Source: Monarcha castaneiventris obscurior (lineage: Eukaryota > Chordata > Aves > Passeriformes > Monarchidae). Taken from it: a stretch of 64,000 nt of DNA. The notes beneath the pieces were generated by a model. The model was given only the letters and a program-made list of their open reading frames with translations. It did not search any database and was not told the DNA's origin. Below, piece after piece: positions 13,926 to 27,000 of the stretch. The stretch lies in assembly GCA_026261815.1 (NCBI GenBank), contig JAMPIT010000566.1, positions 24,639,001 to 24,703,000 of the forward strand. Reading direction: 5' to 3'. The number at the start of each line of letters is the position of its first letter. Positions within the stretch are counted from its first letter, which is position 1. A program made the position numbers and the translations under genes.

Positions 13926-14439
13926 AAGATCAATTAGTATTACAGAAGGGACCTAAATGAGTGCTAAGCAGCAATGAAAACCACAGAAATTTTTCTCTTA
14001 TTGTTGTCATCTTTAAGTAACCACTTCTTTAATTTCTTGGTCTGTCCTGGGAAATGCGTTGTAATGAATTGTACCTGATGTCAAAGGAAGAACTCACACA
14101 CATCCAGAGGGATTTAGGAAAAATTATGGCCCCTTGAGTTATTGTTTTGGGCATTTAATTTTCTTTTCTAACAAAAGTAATTCCAGTGATGAATAATGCT
14201 GATGCATTAATAATTTTCAGTTAAAAATAGCGAAGGCAGGTATTTTATTTCCAAATTGTGCTATGTGTTGGTGACATTTTCATAATTAGAAACTCACACA
14301 CAAGTCTTGAAAAAGACTTAAAGAAGATACTGGAAGAATTGGCTAACTGCAAGTACTTAAAGCAAACGTCTTAAAATCAGGAAGCCCCAAAAGAATGAGA
14401 CCTGCAATGACATCTGTTTATTTAGAGGAGTCTGATCAG
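13926..14439. other. Spacer between two LINE remnants
   Basis: AT-rich DNA with no recognisable gene or repeat. Whether it belongs to either neighbouring LINE fragment cannot be told, since the two have opposite orientations. Confidence 0.45.
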
Positions 14440-14810
14440 TTTCCTGGGATAGCAGGGTAGAGTCGCTTGTTTCATGAAAAGTTAATTTGTGATTCTAGGA
14501 ACACAGACCTAGAGATTAAAAATCTAATTAATGCCAATCAGTATGGTATCATGAAAAGCAGGTCTTGTCAAAAAAAACTGATAGCTTTCTTTGACAAGAT
14601 TACAGGTCTGCTTGATAAAGGCAACTGTGCTGACATAGTTTACATGGATTTCTCCAAGGCATTTGACACAGTACTGCATGATTAAAAATCTTAGGTTACA
14701 GGTGCAAGTTGCATGGATTTAAAATTGGTTCCGCGACAGGTCTTAAAATGTGATTGCTAACAGGAAGGCATCAGTGAGCATTACTGCTAGAGCTTCTAGG
14801 GAATGGTCCT
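14440..14810 (+). pseudogene. LINE reverse-transcriptase fragment (CR1/L3/L2-like)
   Basis: A 72-codon open stretch (14467-14685) contains the residues QYG-IMKSRSC followed by LIAFFDKITGLLDKG and then YMDFSKAFDT (coding 14641-14670). This order matches the fingers/palm start of the reverse transcriptase of CR1, L3 and L2 clade LINEs, where a QHGF-KG-SC motif leads to a D-FSKAFD motif holding the first catalytic aspartate. A stop codon (14683-14685) interrupts the frame just after the motif. The RT signature resumes at about 14714 in the plus strand as W-I-stop-NWFRDRS, matching the family's WI-NWL-R segment, again with a stop. The downstream catalytic ADD block is not seen. It is therefore an isolated, inactivated pseudogene fragment, and the 5' part before the QYG motif is unclear. 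The assignment to a non-LTR RT is strong; the clade is not settled. Confidence 0.8.
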
Positions 14811-17800
14811 TGGTCTCACAGTATCAAATTATTTTAATCAGTTACATAGGTAAGCAGCTCCTAAACTTTTCTGCTTGTGGCCTTCTGTTCCACTCAGACT
14901 CACAAATACTTCCTAGTACAAAAAAACCGTAATGTCGTACAGGGCTCATTCATCTACTCTGTATTGTCTCTCACATACCCACGCCCTTGTTTAACTGTTG
15001 CAGCACCACTGGAACCCAAATTTTGTCGCTGCCATTTTAGGTAAAGTGAAACAGTGTTTTTAGTACATTATCAGAGGGTGGAGTAAAGTGTAATCCACTG
15101 CTATGCACTTTATATGGAATGGTCACATTTAGAAATAAACATAGCATTTGGAAATATAGAAATGAATGTTTCTGTATGAATATTACAAGTTCTGTCTATG
15201 GTGTGGAAACCTGTCTTGGAAAATTCAGAGGAGATGGGTGTTGCCATCAATAACTGCCTAATCCTGGGTTTTATTTGTGATGCTGTGACCAATATAGCCC
15301 TTGCTAATTAGAAATATGAAATAAAACCCAAGAACTGTTTTGGTTTTTTTTTTTTTCCCCCTTGATGAGACTTCTATAAAAATCTTGTGTCCAGCTTTGG
15401 TATACATCTTCTAGAAAGAGTGGGGAAACACTCAAAGAGAGCTAAAAAATGAAGCACAGAAATATTTGAAAAGATGGAAAAAAAATCCATGCAGTGTCAT
15501 TCTTAGGAAAGTCTATCTGCTGTTGCTTTTTTAGCAAAAGGGGTCATAAGCAACTTGATCACTCTCTTTAGATTATGACACACGCAAAAGATGTTCTGTA
15601 GGGAGAAGCTATTCAGTGTTTCAGACAAATGCATAACAAAAGCTGAAACACAAAATTAAAACTGGAAAAAAAAAAAGAATTCACAGAAGTAAAGGTAAAT
15701 AATGCTGGAGCTTCTTACCAGGTCAGGTACCAACTTTGTCTCCGGAGTCTTTAAAACGGTCTCTTTGTGCAAGATATGCTGTGTTCCTATTTCTAGCAAA
15801 GATACCATGTCCTGTATGAGCAGGCAATCCAGCCAAGTACTGCAGCATTTCTTCCTGCTCTCAGTCTATGGATTTTTGAATGAGGGAATAAAGTCAGAAA
15901 GACTTTTTCTTTTTTGGTGGGGGAAGGATGTTAAACTTTGAGATAGCCTGGTACAGGCAGGGTTCAGTGACATCAGCTGCAGACTCATTCCCTTTCCTAC
16001 CATTTTTTTTTTTAAACCAGGCTTATAAATTTGAGACATCATCATGATACCTGAGATTAAGCAGCACCATTGACTGTCAGATATTGCTACTGCCTGTAAC
16101 CAGGTCTTCAGCTACAAGAAGAGAGTCCATTCCTGTGAACACTTCCCATATTGTTGTTGTGTTTTCTTGTTGTAGGTGTTGGCAGATATTTGCACTGTGT
16201 AGAAGGATATGTATTAGCAGTCAAGCATTTTCTGTGCGCCTATGTCTTAGATTAGAAGTCATCTCCTTAGGCTGAATTAACCACAGAAATTGAGCCACCA
16301 ATGTAAAAAAAGAAATCTTCCCGACTGCTTGGTCCTTGTCCAAAGCAAGCTCTGCCTCTCATACCCACCTGCCTTTCCCACCATGATTAGTGTTTCCCGT
16401 TCTTTCCATAGGAATCTAGGATGCTTTTTATTCTCAGCACCAGGAGTGCCCCTTCCTCCTGGGAAAAGAGCCATTTACTTTGATGTCGGGTTTGTGGGCT
16501 CCTCTCAAAGGGCATGTGAAAAATACCTAAGAAAGAAAACTCTTGCTGACAAGCATGACTTTGAGCAAGGACATAATTTAGGTTTAACTAATGGATTACA
16601 GAGGTGGGGAGGGAGAGAGCAAAAAAAAATATTTCTCTCTCGTTGTCGCTGTCCTTTAAGTGTTGTTATAGATCATTTACCCTGAACTGACTTTTAAACA
16701 GTACACTTGAAAATACATTATGCAGACCCTACTTACTTCTCTCACTTCTAACAGAAGAAAGCAAATACTTGTGGCTCTCCAACCAGGGTAAGGCCAGGTC
16801 CCTACGAAAAGAAGCAAGGGAAGAACAGCAGACCAAAGACACTGAGGATCAAGAGTAAAAATATATTTCTGAATACAATTACCAAGAGGGCACTCCAAAG
16901 AAATTCAGTACACAAAACAGCTTTACTCTGGACAACGCTGTGTAGATACTTCATATGAATCCTATAATCAAATTATCTGGGGAAAGTTGCTTAGTGAAGA
17001 GAGATGACAAACTAGTACATAAACATACACACCAGGCACACTTGTACCATTAGAAAGTTATTAACAGATCCGTTTGGTACAGGGATGTAGTTGGGAGACA
17101 TTCTGCCAGAATGGCAAGGCTTTGGATACATCAACTTAATTCAAATTTTACTGGTCTCTCTTCCTTTTTTCAGTGCTCCTATAATGTTCAACACTCCACT
17201 TAGTGATTAAGTTTAACCACCAAAACCTTTCCTGCTGTACACAGACCTGATATGAGACCTGCCTTATGGCTGGGTAGCAAAAGTCAACTGGAGATAAGAA
17301 AAGCCTTGAAGAGTTACGTGAGTTACCAAGCTCCAGTATGGTGCATTGCCTGCCTGCCATTCCTTTGAAATCTGAGTCAGTTTTGGTTTGGTTCATGTTT
17401 ACAAACTTGATTCTACTTCTATGAGAAAACCTGACCAAAACCAAAGCATGAAGGCTCATTTTTTATGAAGTTGAAATAGGCATAACTGCTTTCTCCAGTT
17501 CATGCCATGATATCAAGAAGCAATAGGAGAAACAGGTTTGGGGGAAACATTCTCCACCTCACCCAAGCAGACTAACTGCCTGCAGCAGCTGTGCTACAAG
17601 AAAAGCTGTAGACCAGTTTTGAAATTCATGAGTAATATTCAGCTTCACAGTCAGACACCCACCTGTGGGCGCCTGCAATGCAAAAGCTGACATGGGAGGA
17701 AGGTGTTTAAGCTCTTGTCGTACATAGGATGTACAGTCAAAGGCGCCTAGACAATGCTTTGGGTGAACAACGTACTCGTCATTTTTAGATGACCTAGATT

Positions 17801-18980
17801 CCAGATTCTGTCTCACCTACATCTACAATACTCTGAGTCTGGAGTTTATTCTATCCTAAAGCCAAATACACTCGTGGTTGAGAGGACTGATGAGAAGGCA
17901 AGAAAACTTGAGTTTATAGCTCTAGTTTTGAACAGCAGAACTAGAAAGTTAAGAAAAATTAAGATGATTTTCTTTTTCCCCATGAATTAGAAAATTTATG
18001 ACCTTCATGTAAACCAGTTGATTATTAATTTACAGCTCATTCATGCATTTCATATTAATAACACTATATTCCTGATGGGAATAGAACTCTGTACTCCTAA
18101 ACAGTGAACTTTCAGTATATGAAGACTTGCTGCAGTAAGTGGTCCTTATGCTTTTCTGACTATAACCTCTCAGGGCACATTCCATCTGCTCTGCTGGGTT
18201 CATCAACCCATTTGGATTCATGTGCCCTCTAATGTCTCAGTGCTGGAACTTTAACTTATAGTTACACATTGATCCAGCCAAATAGATGAGACAGAGCAGA
18301 AAGCAAAGAAGGAATGGACATTCTGCTAAGAAAACCTCAGCAGGTAGCATGAAGGTGCTCAGGCTAAAGCGTGTATTTTACTGTTCATCTACACAAAAAA
18401 TAGAAGCAAACATCAGGAAAGATACTGCTCTAAAGGCTGCACATTCTGTCTGGGAAAGGCCAGACTACCTCTTTTTCCTTGGTTAGCTCTGCTGGAGTCC
18501 TGTAAGCTTGAAATTATTTTGGTTCATGTCAGGAACAAAGATTAAGCTCCAGTTTGGTACACTGCCTCCCTGCAGTGCCCCACAACTTTCCTGGCCAAGA
18601 ACAAGAACTTTCCCACCCTCTGGCATTTCCATCTAGATTTGACCTGAAGTCACACTCATTAGGTAAGACCAGCCTAGCAGCTACCTACTGGACATAGTGA
18701 AGACTACCTCCCCTCTCCTTCCTCCTCTAATCTCTGCTAAGATTTACCATTTCTAATTAACCCTTCAGAACAGGAAGCCGCACCCAGGGTGATAGCAGTG
18801 GTTGTTGCACTGAACTCCTGGAGGATCACAGGGCACAACAGGTCAATGGGAACAACCAGCTGAGTAGGAGATGTTCTACTGATTTCTCACAGTGATGTAC
18901 AGTGCTGTAACCTTTAGGAAAAATCGATACCAAATGCAAGCATTGGTTGGGTCTTCAAATGAGAAAATTTCTCATTTGCA
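14811..18980. other. Intergenic DNA, no gene recognised
   Basis: AT-rich sequence with a T-run and C-run near 15347-15361 and scattered frames up to about 131 codons (16290-16685), none with a recognisable domain. Two GGCGCC hexamers at 17668-17673 and 17742-17747 lie in otherwise CpG-poor DNA and may mark a decayed old repeat. Confidence 0.5.
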
Positions 18981-19110
18981 GTTTGGGGTTTTTTGTTTGG
19001 TTGTTGGTTTGTTTGGGGTTTTTTTGTTTTTTTTGGGGGGGTTCTTTTGTTTTTTTGTTTGGATTTTTGGTTTTGTTTTGTTTTTGTTGGTTGGGGTTTT
19101 TTTGTGGAAG
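18981..19110 (+). repeat. GT-rich low-complexity block
   Basis: About 130 bp is almost entirely G and T on the plus strand. G-runs of 4, 4, 7 and 4 occur at 18985, 19015, 19035 and 19093, separated by T-rich spacers. It creates spurious Phe/Gly/Val-rich frames on the plus strand and Lys/Asn/Pro/Thr-rich frames on the minus strand, which should not be annotated as genes. Loop lengths of 16 to over 50 bases are too long for a canonical G-quadruplex. Confidence 0.9.
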
Positions 19111-22100
19111 CAACTGTGGTGCCTCCTGGGGCTTCTTCTGAAGTTAGTTTGCAATGGATTATTAATAATCAAGTATCTAACTGCAATCACAGTTTTTCCT
19201 GCAAATTATTTCACAAGGCATTTTATGACAAGAAAACCTGCAATTATTGATCGTAGATTTTTTTTATCTGACATTTTCTCTTTCTAACCACAAGATGTGG
19301 GAAGAGATTTTTTGCAGCTGTGTCTAAAATAAATACCATTTTGGTATTGGACTCTACACAGTTCCATAGTGTTAAAAAAACCCCAAACCCTAAAATCTGA
19401 AACACAGCATACTTCCTTACATTTCTTTGCTTATCATGGAAAGAAAACAGGCCTTATGAGAATGAAAGCAATCACTTGCACATGCACATTTATACAGTTT
19501 ATCCTGCAGAAACAGAGGATTCCGTTGATGCATGATTCAGCTCTGTTCTTGATGACTACTACCAACTTGCAAAAAGATGTAAATATTGCTCTGAAAGTGC
19601 TGCTGCTTGTCTCTGGACTGGACACTTGAGTTCTGGATGACAAGAACTCAGTTGAAATTAATCCTCCTTACAGTTAAGGTTGGTAACAACCTTATCCACA
19701 AGCATGTATTCTATGGCCAACCATTGCTCTAAGCTCTCAGCTCAACCTTTAGCAGTAATCTGGTATGCAGTTAACCAAGTCCTTTCTCCCACCCAGTCTT
19801 CCTCCTTCTGGCATTTTACCTCGACTTCATTCATGTGCAGGTTTTGAGTACAGCAGTAAGTGCATAATGGCACTTTAACCATCTTGCCTTTATTTGGTCC
19901 CCCTGTTCCTGCCTTCTGGCACTTCAGACTATTAAGCTAGACTTTGTTCTGCCAGGAAAATTGATACAAGTAGTTCACAGACAGTTTCTTAGGAAGACCC
20001 TTCTCTACACTCTTTACCTGTGTTATTCCACACACATGGAAAGAGTTCTGTTTTTCTTCTCTACTCTATTCCTTTGCTCTTCATGATCCACTTCTGAAAG
20101 TGATACTTAAAAGAATCAGCCAAAAAATAGTGGTTAAACAGCTCTGTAATAACAGCAATCATTATTTATTGATTTATAAAAGGGATACTTGAAAATTACT
20201 CAGAATCATCAAGCTGTGACATTACTTAATTATGTAATGAATAGGAGCCCACTATTCTTTCTTTCTCTCCTTCTTTCCTCATTCATGCTCACCTCTGTCT
20301 TAGATCAAATTAGAGACTGCACCCTTCTGTATCTTGGGGATTAGGATAGCAATAATCATAAGAAACTGAGGTTATGTATAAAAGTTATGATTCACTGGAG
20401 ACAATGATAAATTGTGAATAAACAAAATTAATTATATACTCTGGATCAGGAATGATACAGCTTGTGAATGATCAGAATATTAGAATGATCAGAACAAGCT
20501 TATATCATCCTCTGCAGGAAAAGCTCTCAACAGTGGCACTGAGGAGGGAGGCAGAGAAAACAATGAAATGCGAAGTAGGAAGAAGAAACTACATGTTTGT
20601 GTGGCAGCCTGCTTACTGCATAAAAGTTTTGAAGAAGAATGAGCACTGAATGTGATTATCTCTGTTACAACTCCAGGAAAGAACACAATTATTTCTCTTA
20701 CCCTGAATAGAAGGCAGCTAATGCATCCATCAGCTTAAAGGATGCTTCCCATGCCCTCCAGTGTCCAATTTTGTGGAGGCTGACACCCACACCTGTTACC
20801 CTACTGCTGCACCCCAGTGTTCCCAAACACACCAGCAGGCACTATGGCCAAAAGACCACATGAAAATTTGCACAGGCAATCTGCAGTTTATGTGCCCTTC
20901 AGCTACCTCTTGCAATCAGGTTGTGGCACATTCCTTTCACTGAACTTCAGTTTAAACAGCAGTTCAGAATCTGACATAATTCCTCATGTTAGGCATTCAT
21001 ATAGTAAGTAAAGAAATGGAGATGCTTTTTCTGGGAAGGAGACTGGTTTTCACCATTGGGAGGAAGAGCAGGACATGGATGTCAATGTCCTGTGATTATG
21101 GGAGAATGGCAGATTAGGTACTTGCCCTGTCTGATACAACATTCTCTGAAGAGAAAAGATGGGCCCCATAGGCGTGGAGGTCACGTGCTGGAAAAGTATG
21201 TGCTAGAGTTGGCTTATTGAGGGTCTTTTCAAATCTAAGACTGACCAAAAACCTACATACCATTCATACTCTCTAGAATGACACTGGGTCTGGGAACAGC
21301 AATAATTTTGACTGGGTTACCATTGCAATTATAGTGTCTGAGAAGACCAAAAAAAGGGAAAATCTCACTTAGGAGAAATTGACTCTCACTGTAGATGCAT
21401 ACTTTATGAGAGCAAAGTTTAGCTCTATCCACTAAAAGAAATATGAGTATGTATATATTCTGTAAAATACACAGTGGTTTCATCTGAAACTGCAGATCTG
21501 TCAACTCAAAAACATTGTACATAAATATTTCCCTAACTTTTAATTGAAGTGCAAATAAAATAGGTTTCTGTTAGAAATGTTCGTGATTTCTGTCAGTCTG
21601 CTTGGTAGTCTTCAGGAGAATTTGTTGTATTTATGTATGTAGGTCTCTCTCTCTATATGATACATATATGTGTGTGTGTGTACAAATGGTTATGAGAAAG
21701 AGATACAAATTTTTCAATTGGCCAGTTGTATACCTAAGTAGGGTAACAGATACATATGTGACATGGTAAAAAACATAAGGGGAATTAAAAAAAAAAAAAT
21801 CACTTCTAAAATGACTGTTACTCTGTTATAAAAGAAAAATGGTTAAACTTTGGTGAGTTGCATCAGTCAAGCAGAACTATCTTCACACAGGTAGTAAGTA
21901 TTTTGTATACAGAAAATTTTGTGGCCAAATTCTTTTATCTTGCTGTTGAAATAAAAAAGTAATTCTGCTGAATAAAGTGGAGACACACAATGGCAGATAG
22001 GAGAAGAAGAAATTTGACTCTGGGAAACATCCAGAAAATTGAAATATGTGATGGCATGCCATTACACTTTTAAAGAAATAACTTATGCAGTGCACTGTAT

Positions 22101-22849
22101 TTGCTCACTAACACTTCCTACATACCCTTAGACATTAACTGTGATGGAAAAATAAGTCACCGTGTCTCAATAATAAAACAAGATGCAAAGTGTCAGAACA
22201 GACACCGTAGTTAGTCATTTTGATAAAGACAGTTATTCTGCAAATTTTTTTCCTCAGCTGTGGTATGGTTTTATTAATTCGATACACCTAATCCTACCAT
22301 CTATTAGTATGAAGTTCAACTGTAATTTGGAGACTCAGGAGCAAAAGTAAATTAAGGAACACTACTGATATTGTGTTTGGTCAAGTGACTGCATTTTTAA
22401 TAAGAAAATATTAAAGTCAAAGCCATGGGATAGGTGGTGTTCATGGCATTAATCAGAAACAGGAAGACTGTTGAACAGGTCTAGGTTTGGTTGGCAAGTA
22501 ATATCTTTTATTTTAATTATATGATGTTGTATGTCCACCAACATGCTGATATCAGTGAATGAATCCATACTGTGCCACCGAATTACCAGACATCCAATTT
22601 GAAGGGAATTTTTAAAAGTCTGGCTATTCTTTTCATCAAAATATGAACCACAGAAAAAACAAAGGAGTAGATTAGAGCACTACTGGACTTGTTCATCCAT
22701 TACCAGGAAATATTGGGGTTTGCTTGTAAATCTGCAGCTGCAGTTATCTGTTGGCCTTGCTTCTGACCCCTTGAGCACCTATTAATCTCTGATCATATTT
22801 TAGCCACAAAGGTTTCTCCTAGACTCAGATCCCAGTCAGTGTGGTGAAA
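19111..22849. other. Intergenic DNA, no gene recognised
   Basis: AT-rich DNA. Minor features are a 12-bp direct repeat (GAATGATCAGAA at 20466-20477 and 20483-20494) and a short TA/TG alternating stretch near 21650-21682. Open frames stay below 90 codons and have no family resemblance. Confidence 0.5.
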
Positions 22850-23400
22850 TCCCCTGGCATATGGAAGAATAACCCCAACCTGCCGAGCACCCCCTTGCCT
22901 TTCTTGCCACCACCACAGCCTTGAGCGCCTCATCTCAGATAATTATGCTGCACATGAATAATTTTTTAATGTTTGGCTTAATACACACAGATTCTTTAAA
23001 CAATAAAAAAAAATTCAGCAAACATCATCACAATCTGGAAATCTCTTTCTTAACTTAGAAAACGGTTTCTTAATGGCACAGGGGGAGCACACGACAGCAA
23101 GCTTGACAACATAATTAGAAGATTGTTACAAGGAAAGGGAAAAGCATTCTTTATACAGCTCTTACTACTTTCAATAAGATTATTCTCCCTGAATAGCTAA
23201 TCAGCTTTTCTAGCTTCCCAAATCCATGTGCTTTAAGCTGCTCTCACTGTTCTTCTTAGTTGCTAAATGGCAAACAGTGACACCTCCAAAAGGGAAATTT
23301 AAAGTGTTAACCAAATGTGAGCAAACAGCATGATGGAGACTGCAGATAAAGAGATCTTTGGCAGATTAGAAGCAATTTAAGAAGATCACACTGTTACACC
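22850..23400. promoter_or_regulatory. Candidate conserved non-coding element
   Basis: This stretch lacks repeats. It carries several homeodomain-type AT cores (ATAATTATG, CATAATTAG, GAATAATT) mixed with balanced-composition sequence such as 'atggcacagggggagcacac' and 'agcaagcttgacaacataat'. The texture resembles vertebrate conserved enhancers in gene deserts, but composition alone is weak evidence. Function and target are unknown. Confidence 0.3.
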
Positions 23401-24011
23401 TGGGTTGACAAGAGCTGACAGGGTTTGTTGATCTCTGCTCCTATCTCCAATTTGAGTGTCATGTTTCAACAGAAATGAGAAGAACACACACACAAAAAAA
23501 AATCTTTTCAGTACCGAACATTGGCTCCACAGCAAGTGTTTATGGCAGCTGAAACAAAAGGGAGCTAAAGTAGATGAAAGGATTAAAATAAAACTGTTCA
23601 TCTCTAAGTGCACAGTACTTCCTCCTAATGCCAAGTGTCCCATTCTCCCCCTTGACAGAACCTCATCCCAGCCACTCACTACCCACTTTGATGTACGGAG
23701 GCTTTTTCTGTTGGCAAAATCTTGCAAAATAATAAAGATTGAATTAGAACTAGGAAGCAGGAAGGGGAAAACAAGCAAAAAAACCTCTGTAACAATAACA
23801 TCAAGGACCGGTTTTGCATTGCTAATGATACAACTTATTAAAAGGCTGACTTTTTTTTCCTGTAAGTCAATTACCAGGCATTTATTTACTGAGACTTTGG
23901 TGCTCTCTGCTTGCTATCTCTGTCAATAAAGAAGCCCTGTTCAGCTGAACTTTGTCACGCTCATTTATTTTAGAAATCTTTATTGATATGAATCCTCATA
24001 CAGATTCCCTT
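23401..24011. other. Unique block with long overlapping open frames
   Basis: The plus strand is open for 157 codons (23456-23929) and the minus strand for 130 codons (23386-23778). These are among the longest non-repeat frames in the window. The plus frame's stop lies inside an AATAAA at 23925-23930. No domain, signal peptide or family is recognisable. The stretch 23600-23950 may instead be part of a conserved non-coding element. Protein coding is unlikely. Confidence 0.3.
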
Positions 24012-24034
24012 AAAAAAAAAAAAAAAAAAAAAAA
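24012..24034 (+). repeat. Poly(A) tract of 23
   Basis: An uninterrupted run of 23 A. AATAAA occurs about 80 bp upstream (23925-23930), too far for a normal poly(A) signal to tail spacing, and no retrocopy body is recognisable upstream. It is therefore taken as a simple mononucleotide repeat. Confidence 0.85.
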
Positions 24035-27000
24035 TTAATCTCCTCTAGTAGAGAACAAGAAACACATGAGGGTCCCCAAATGCCACTGAACTCAACACTA
24101 AATAAAAAAAGGACTAGACAAACAAAATGTTATCTGGACATCTATAGAGAAACATAGCTGGAAAATGATGTATATCTGTTTTTCACTGGGCCTCACATGC
24201 ACCATTCCAGCAAGCTTAAAGTGGCCTTGAAGTGGGTATAATTTAGCATCTTGGGGGATCAGGTACATCTAAAACTCAAGTAAGTGGCTCCATGAACTCT
24301 ATCCAGCACAAAACCCTGCTGGGCAGATAATGAGAAGGAACCTAATATTCATTAAACTAAAGAGGCTACCTTGAAAGAAGAAATGCACTGAATTATGTAG
24401 AGAGGGATGTGGTGAGCCTCTAAAACATTTTGGGGTAGATGTCACACTCTGCAGAAACAAGTTTAACCCACCTTTGCTTTTCAGGGTTATTATTCAATTT
24501 TGTGCTAATCTATTTCAAGTTCAGCTACTGCTGACCAGGCCATGTGCAACTTTTTCCCATCCCATGACTCCTCCCAGGGCTGTGAAGCTATGCTGTGATC
24601 CAACCATGAATGGTTGATTAGTTTTCAGCAGTTCATCAAACTGATCCATGTCACCACATGGTCATTCAATAGATCGGGAACCTTGAAAGTTGAAGGAAGG
24701 AAAATGGGCACAGTACCATCCTTTCTACCATTAGATCATATGCTATGAAATTGCACCATTAGAGGCTTCATGGTCAGATGAAGGCAGTCTAAATCGAAGC
24801 TTCTACTAGAGGAGGTAGCTGCCTTCCAAATGTACTTTCTTCCAAATGTAGCTGCATGGTCACGGACCCTCCCTTGTACCTGCACAGGTAGCTTTTTGTA
24901 GCTATGACATGGAAGGAATCACAAAACTTCTGTAATTTTAATGTGTATCATGTTTCCACAGGCAGTTGTGTGGTTGCTTGCACCAACAGGAGGACACAGC
25001 TGGCATAAGGTACACAGATGTCCACTCAGGAGCAATAGTAAGGAAAACTGCTTCTTCAGTGGAATTATAGCCATAGTTAATCACTAAACTTAGGTAACAG
25101 TCTTCTGTTATTACAAACAAGTGTTAATTAACCTGGGTCCATTACAAGACAACAGCCAAGGAAGCCATTATCTCTCTTAAAACAGACCAAATTCCAGTGT
25201 CATGCTCTGCTCTGTTTTTCAAGACCCAAGATTTTTTTATAACTTTGTCCTTTGGCCACTGCTACTGACATCAGTGAGTGCAAGTTTGACCTTGGAAATA
25301 AACGTCTTTAAGGCAAAAGACTTTTTGTGCTTAATATCTCTACAAAGACAGTGCACACTGTATGTTTCCTTGCTGTGTGAGCAGAGGATATGAAATTTAG
25401 TCATGCCATCTAAATGGAGAATTAACCAGTGATCACAGGAATGGAGGGACTGATGGAGAGCTGGCACCATCAGTCATCTTCAGCAGGACTTTAAGGCCTA
25501 ATTTTCCCAATAGAGAATGCACTTTCCAAATTGCAGCGCAATTTTCAAAAAGTGGGAGCTGAATATTTAAATGTCTGTTTCCTCCATACCCAGCTGTGCT
25601 TTCACCTAAAGTCAATTTGGAAACAGCAATAAAAAACATTCTGCATGTAGTTTACACATATAATGGCATCCCTAGTAATGCACAAATCCTTCTAACTACA
25701 GTAACAGTCCCTTATTTGTGATACACAATGTCAAACCCAATTAATATCACCTATATTAAAAATATTTGCATCCCATGCATTGTTCCAATTGTGAATCTTT
25801 ATGATCATATAAGACCAGTAAAGCAATTATGGACAAGGCTCAAAATATAACTATATTTCATTCAAGCCAGTCATAATACCTACTTTGTTTATTAATGTAA
25901 GCTTTACTCCAACACGCTCTCTCCTCCCTTCTGACATGACGTCAGAAAGACCTGAAAAGTAAGAAGATGAGGTGCCTAGCTTAAATGGGCACCAGCATTT
26001 TGGTTAGCTAGAGTCTGGAGAGTGAATCTGAAGATGTAAATCATGACTAATTGAAGTTGTCTTGGCAGAAAATCAGAAAGGGGGTATTTCTGCCCATCAC
26101 CTCACAGTGAACTCAGGCTGCGGGACTTTGTACATTTTCATTTAAAATGAAATACAGCAAACCAAACAAACATCAGCATCAGTGTTTGCCAAAACAGATG
26201 TGAAACAAGGTACTGCAGGTCTCCACAAGTAATGTCTAAAAGGTGGGCTTGAGGAAAGAAATGTTTTATTCTCGTATTTTGCTAATTCTATTGAAATCCT
26301 TTTTAGGTGTCAGATATAGAACCTAGGGCGACCATGCAAACTGCAGAGCACACATTTGTTGCTCTCCTTTTAGCTGTACTGGTTCCCAGCTACAGTGACA
26401 CAAAAACCTTACATTAGGACAATATACATTTTCCAGGAAAAGCATAAGGCTTCTCAGTTCAGAAACCACAGGGTACCTGCTAAATTGTGGGGCAGGAGTG
26501 GTGGTGGCTGTGATGCTTTCACACCTTCCCACGACACTGGCTGCTGGCAGGCACATCACGGTGCTGGCAGACAGAGCCAGTGCTGCTCTGTCCCCAACAA
26601 AACATGCTAATTGCCAGCCAGTGGATTTGATCCAGCTCTTGGCAGGTGTTTCGGGTGCATTTATGAACACAGCTTTTACTCAGAAAAAGTAGAAAGATGG
26701 TGTTTCAGGATGTGGAGAAGGCAGAATTATTACAGACCATTCAGAGGCAAGAGATATAAACCACTGGCAGTGCAATATCCCTGTGTTCATGGAGGATGCC
26801 TGAGGCATTACTGGGAGCTATGTGTGGCTTTGCTGAGCTGCAGACCAGAGTCTCACTCATCCTCTCACAACCAAATTCTCCCTGGACATCTGTCACGAGT
26901 GACAGAGGTTCTGGAGGTAATGCGATTATACGAAGGTTAGGCTGAGGATATTAACTAACTACTCCAATTTTTTTGGCTTCGCTGTAACATGCCAAAGCTG

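Noticed and set aside
18985..19096. G-runs as a G-quadruplex
   Set aside because: Loops between the G-runs are 16 to over 50 bases, outside the canonical range.
24012..24034. A23 tract as the tail of a processed pseudogene
   Set aside because: No recognisable retrocopy body upstream, AATAAA is about 80 bp away, and CR1-dominated bird genomes have few processed pseudogenes.
26323..26940. Cluster of frames of 64-115 codons on both strands
   Set aside because: No family resemblance, no supporting splice sites. Probably just less AT-rich DNA.
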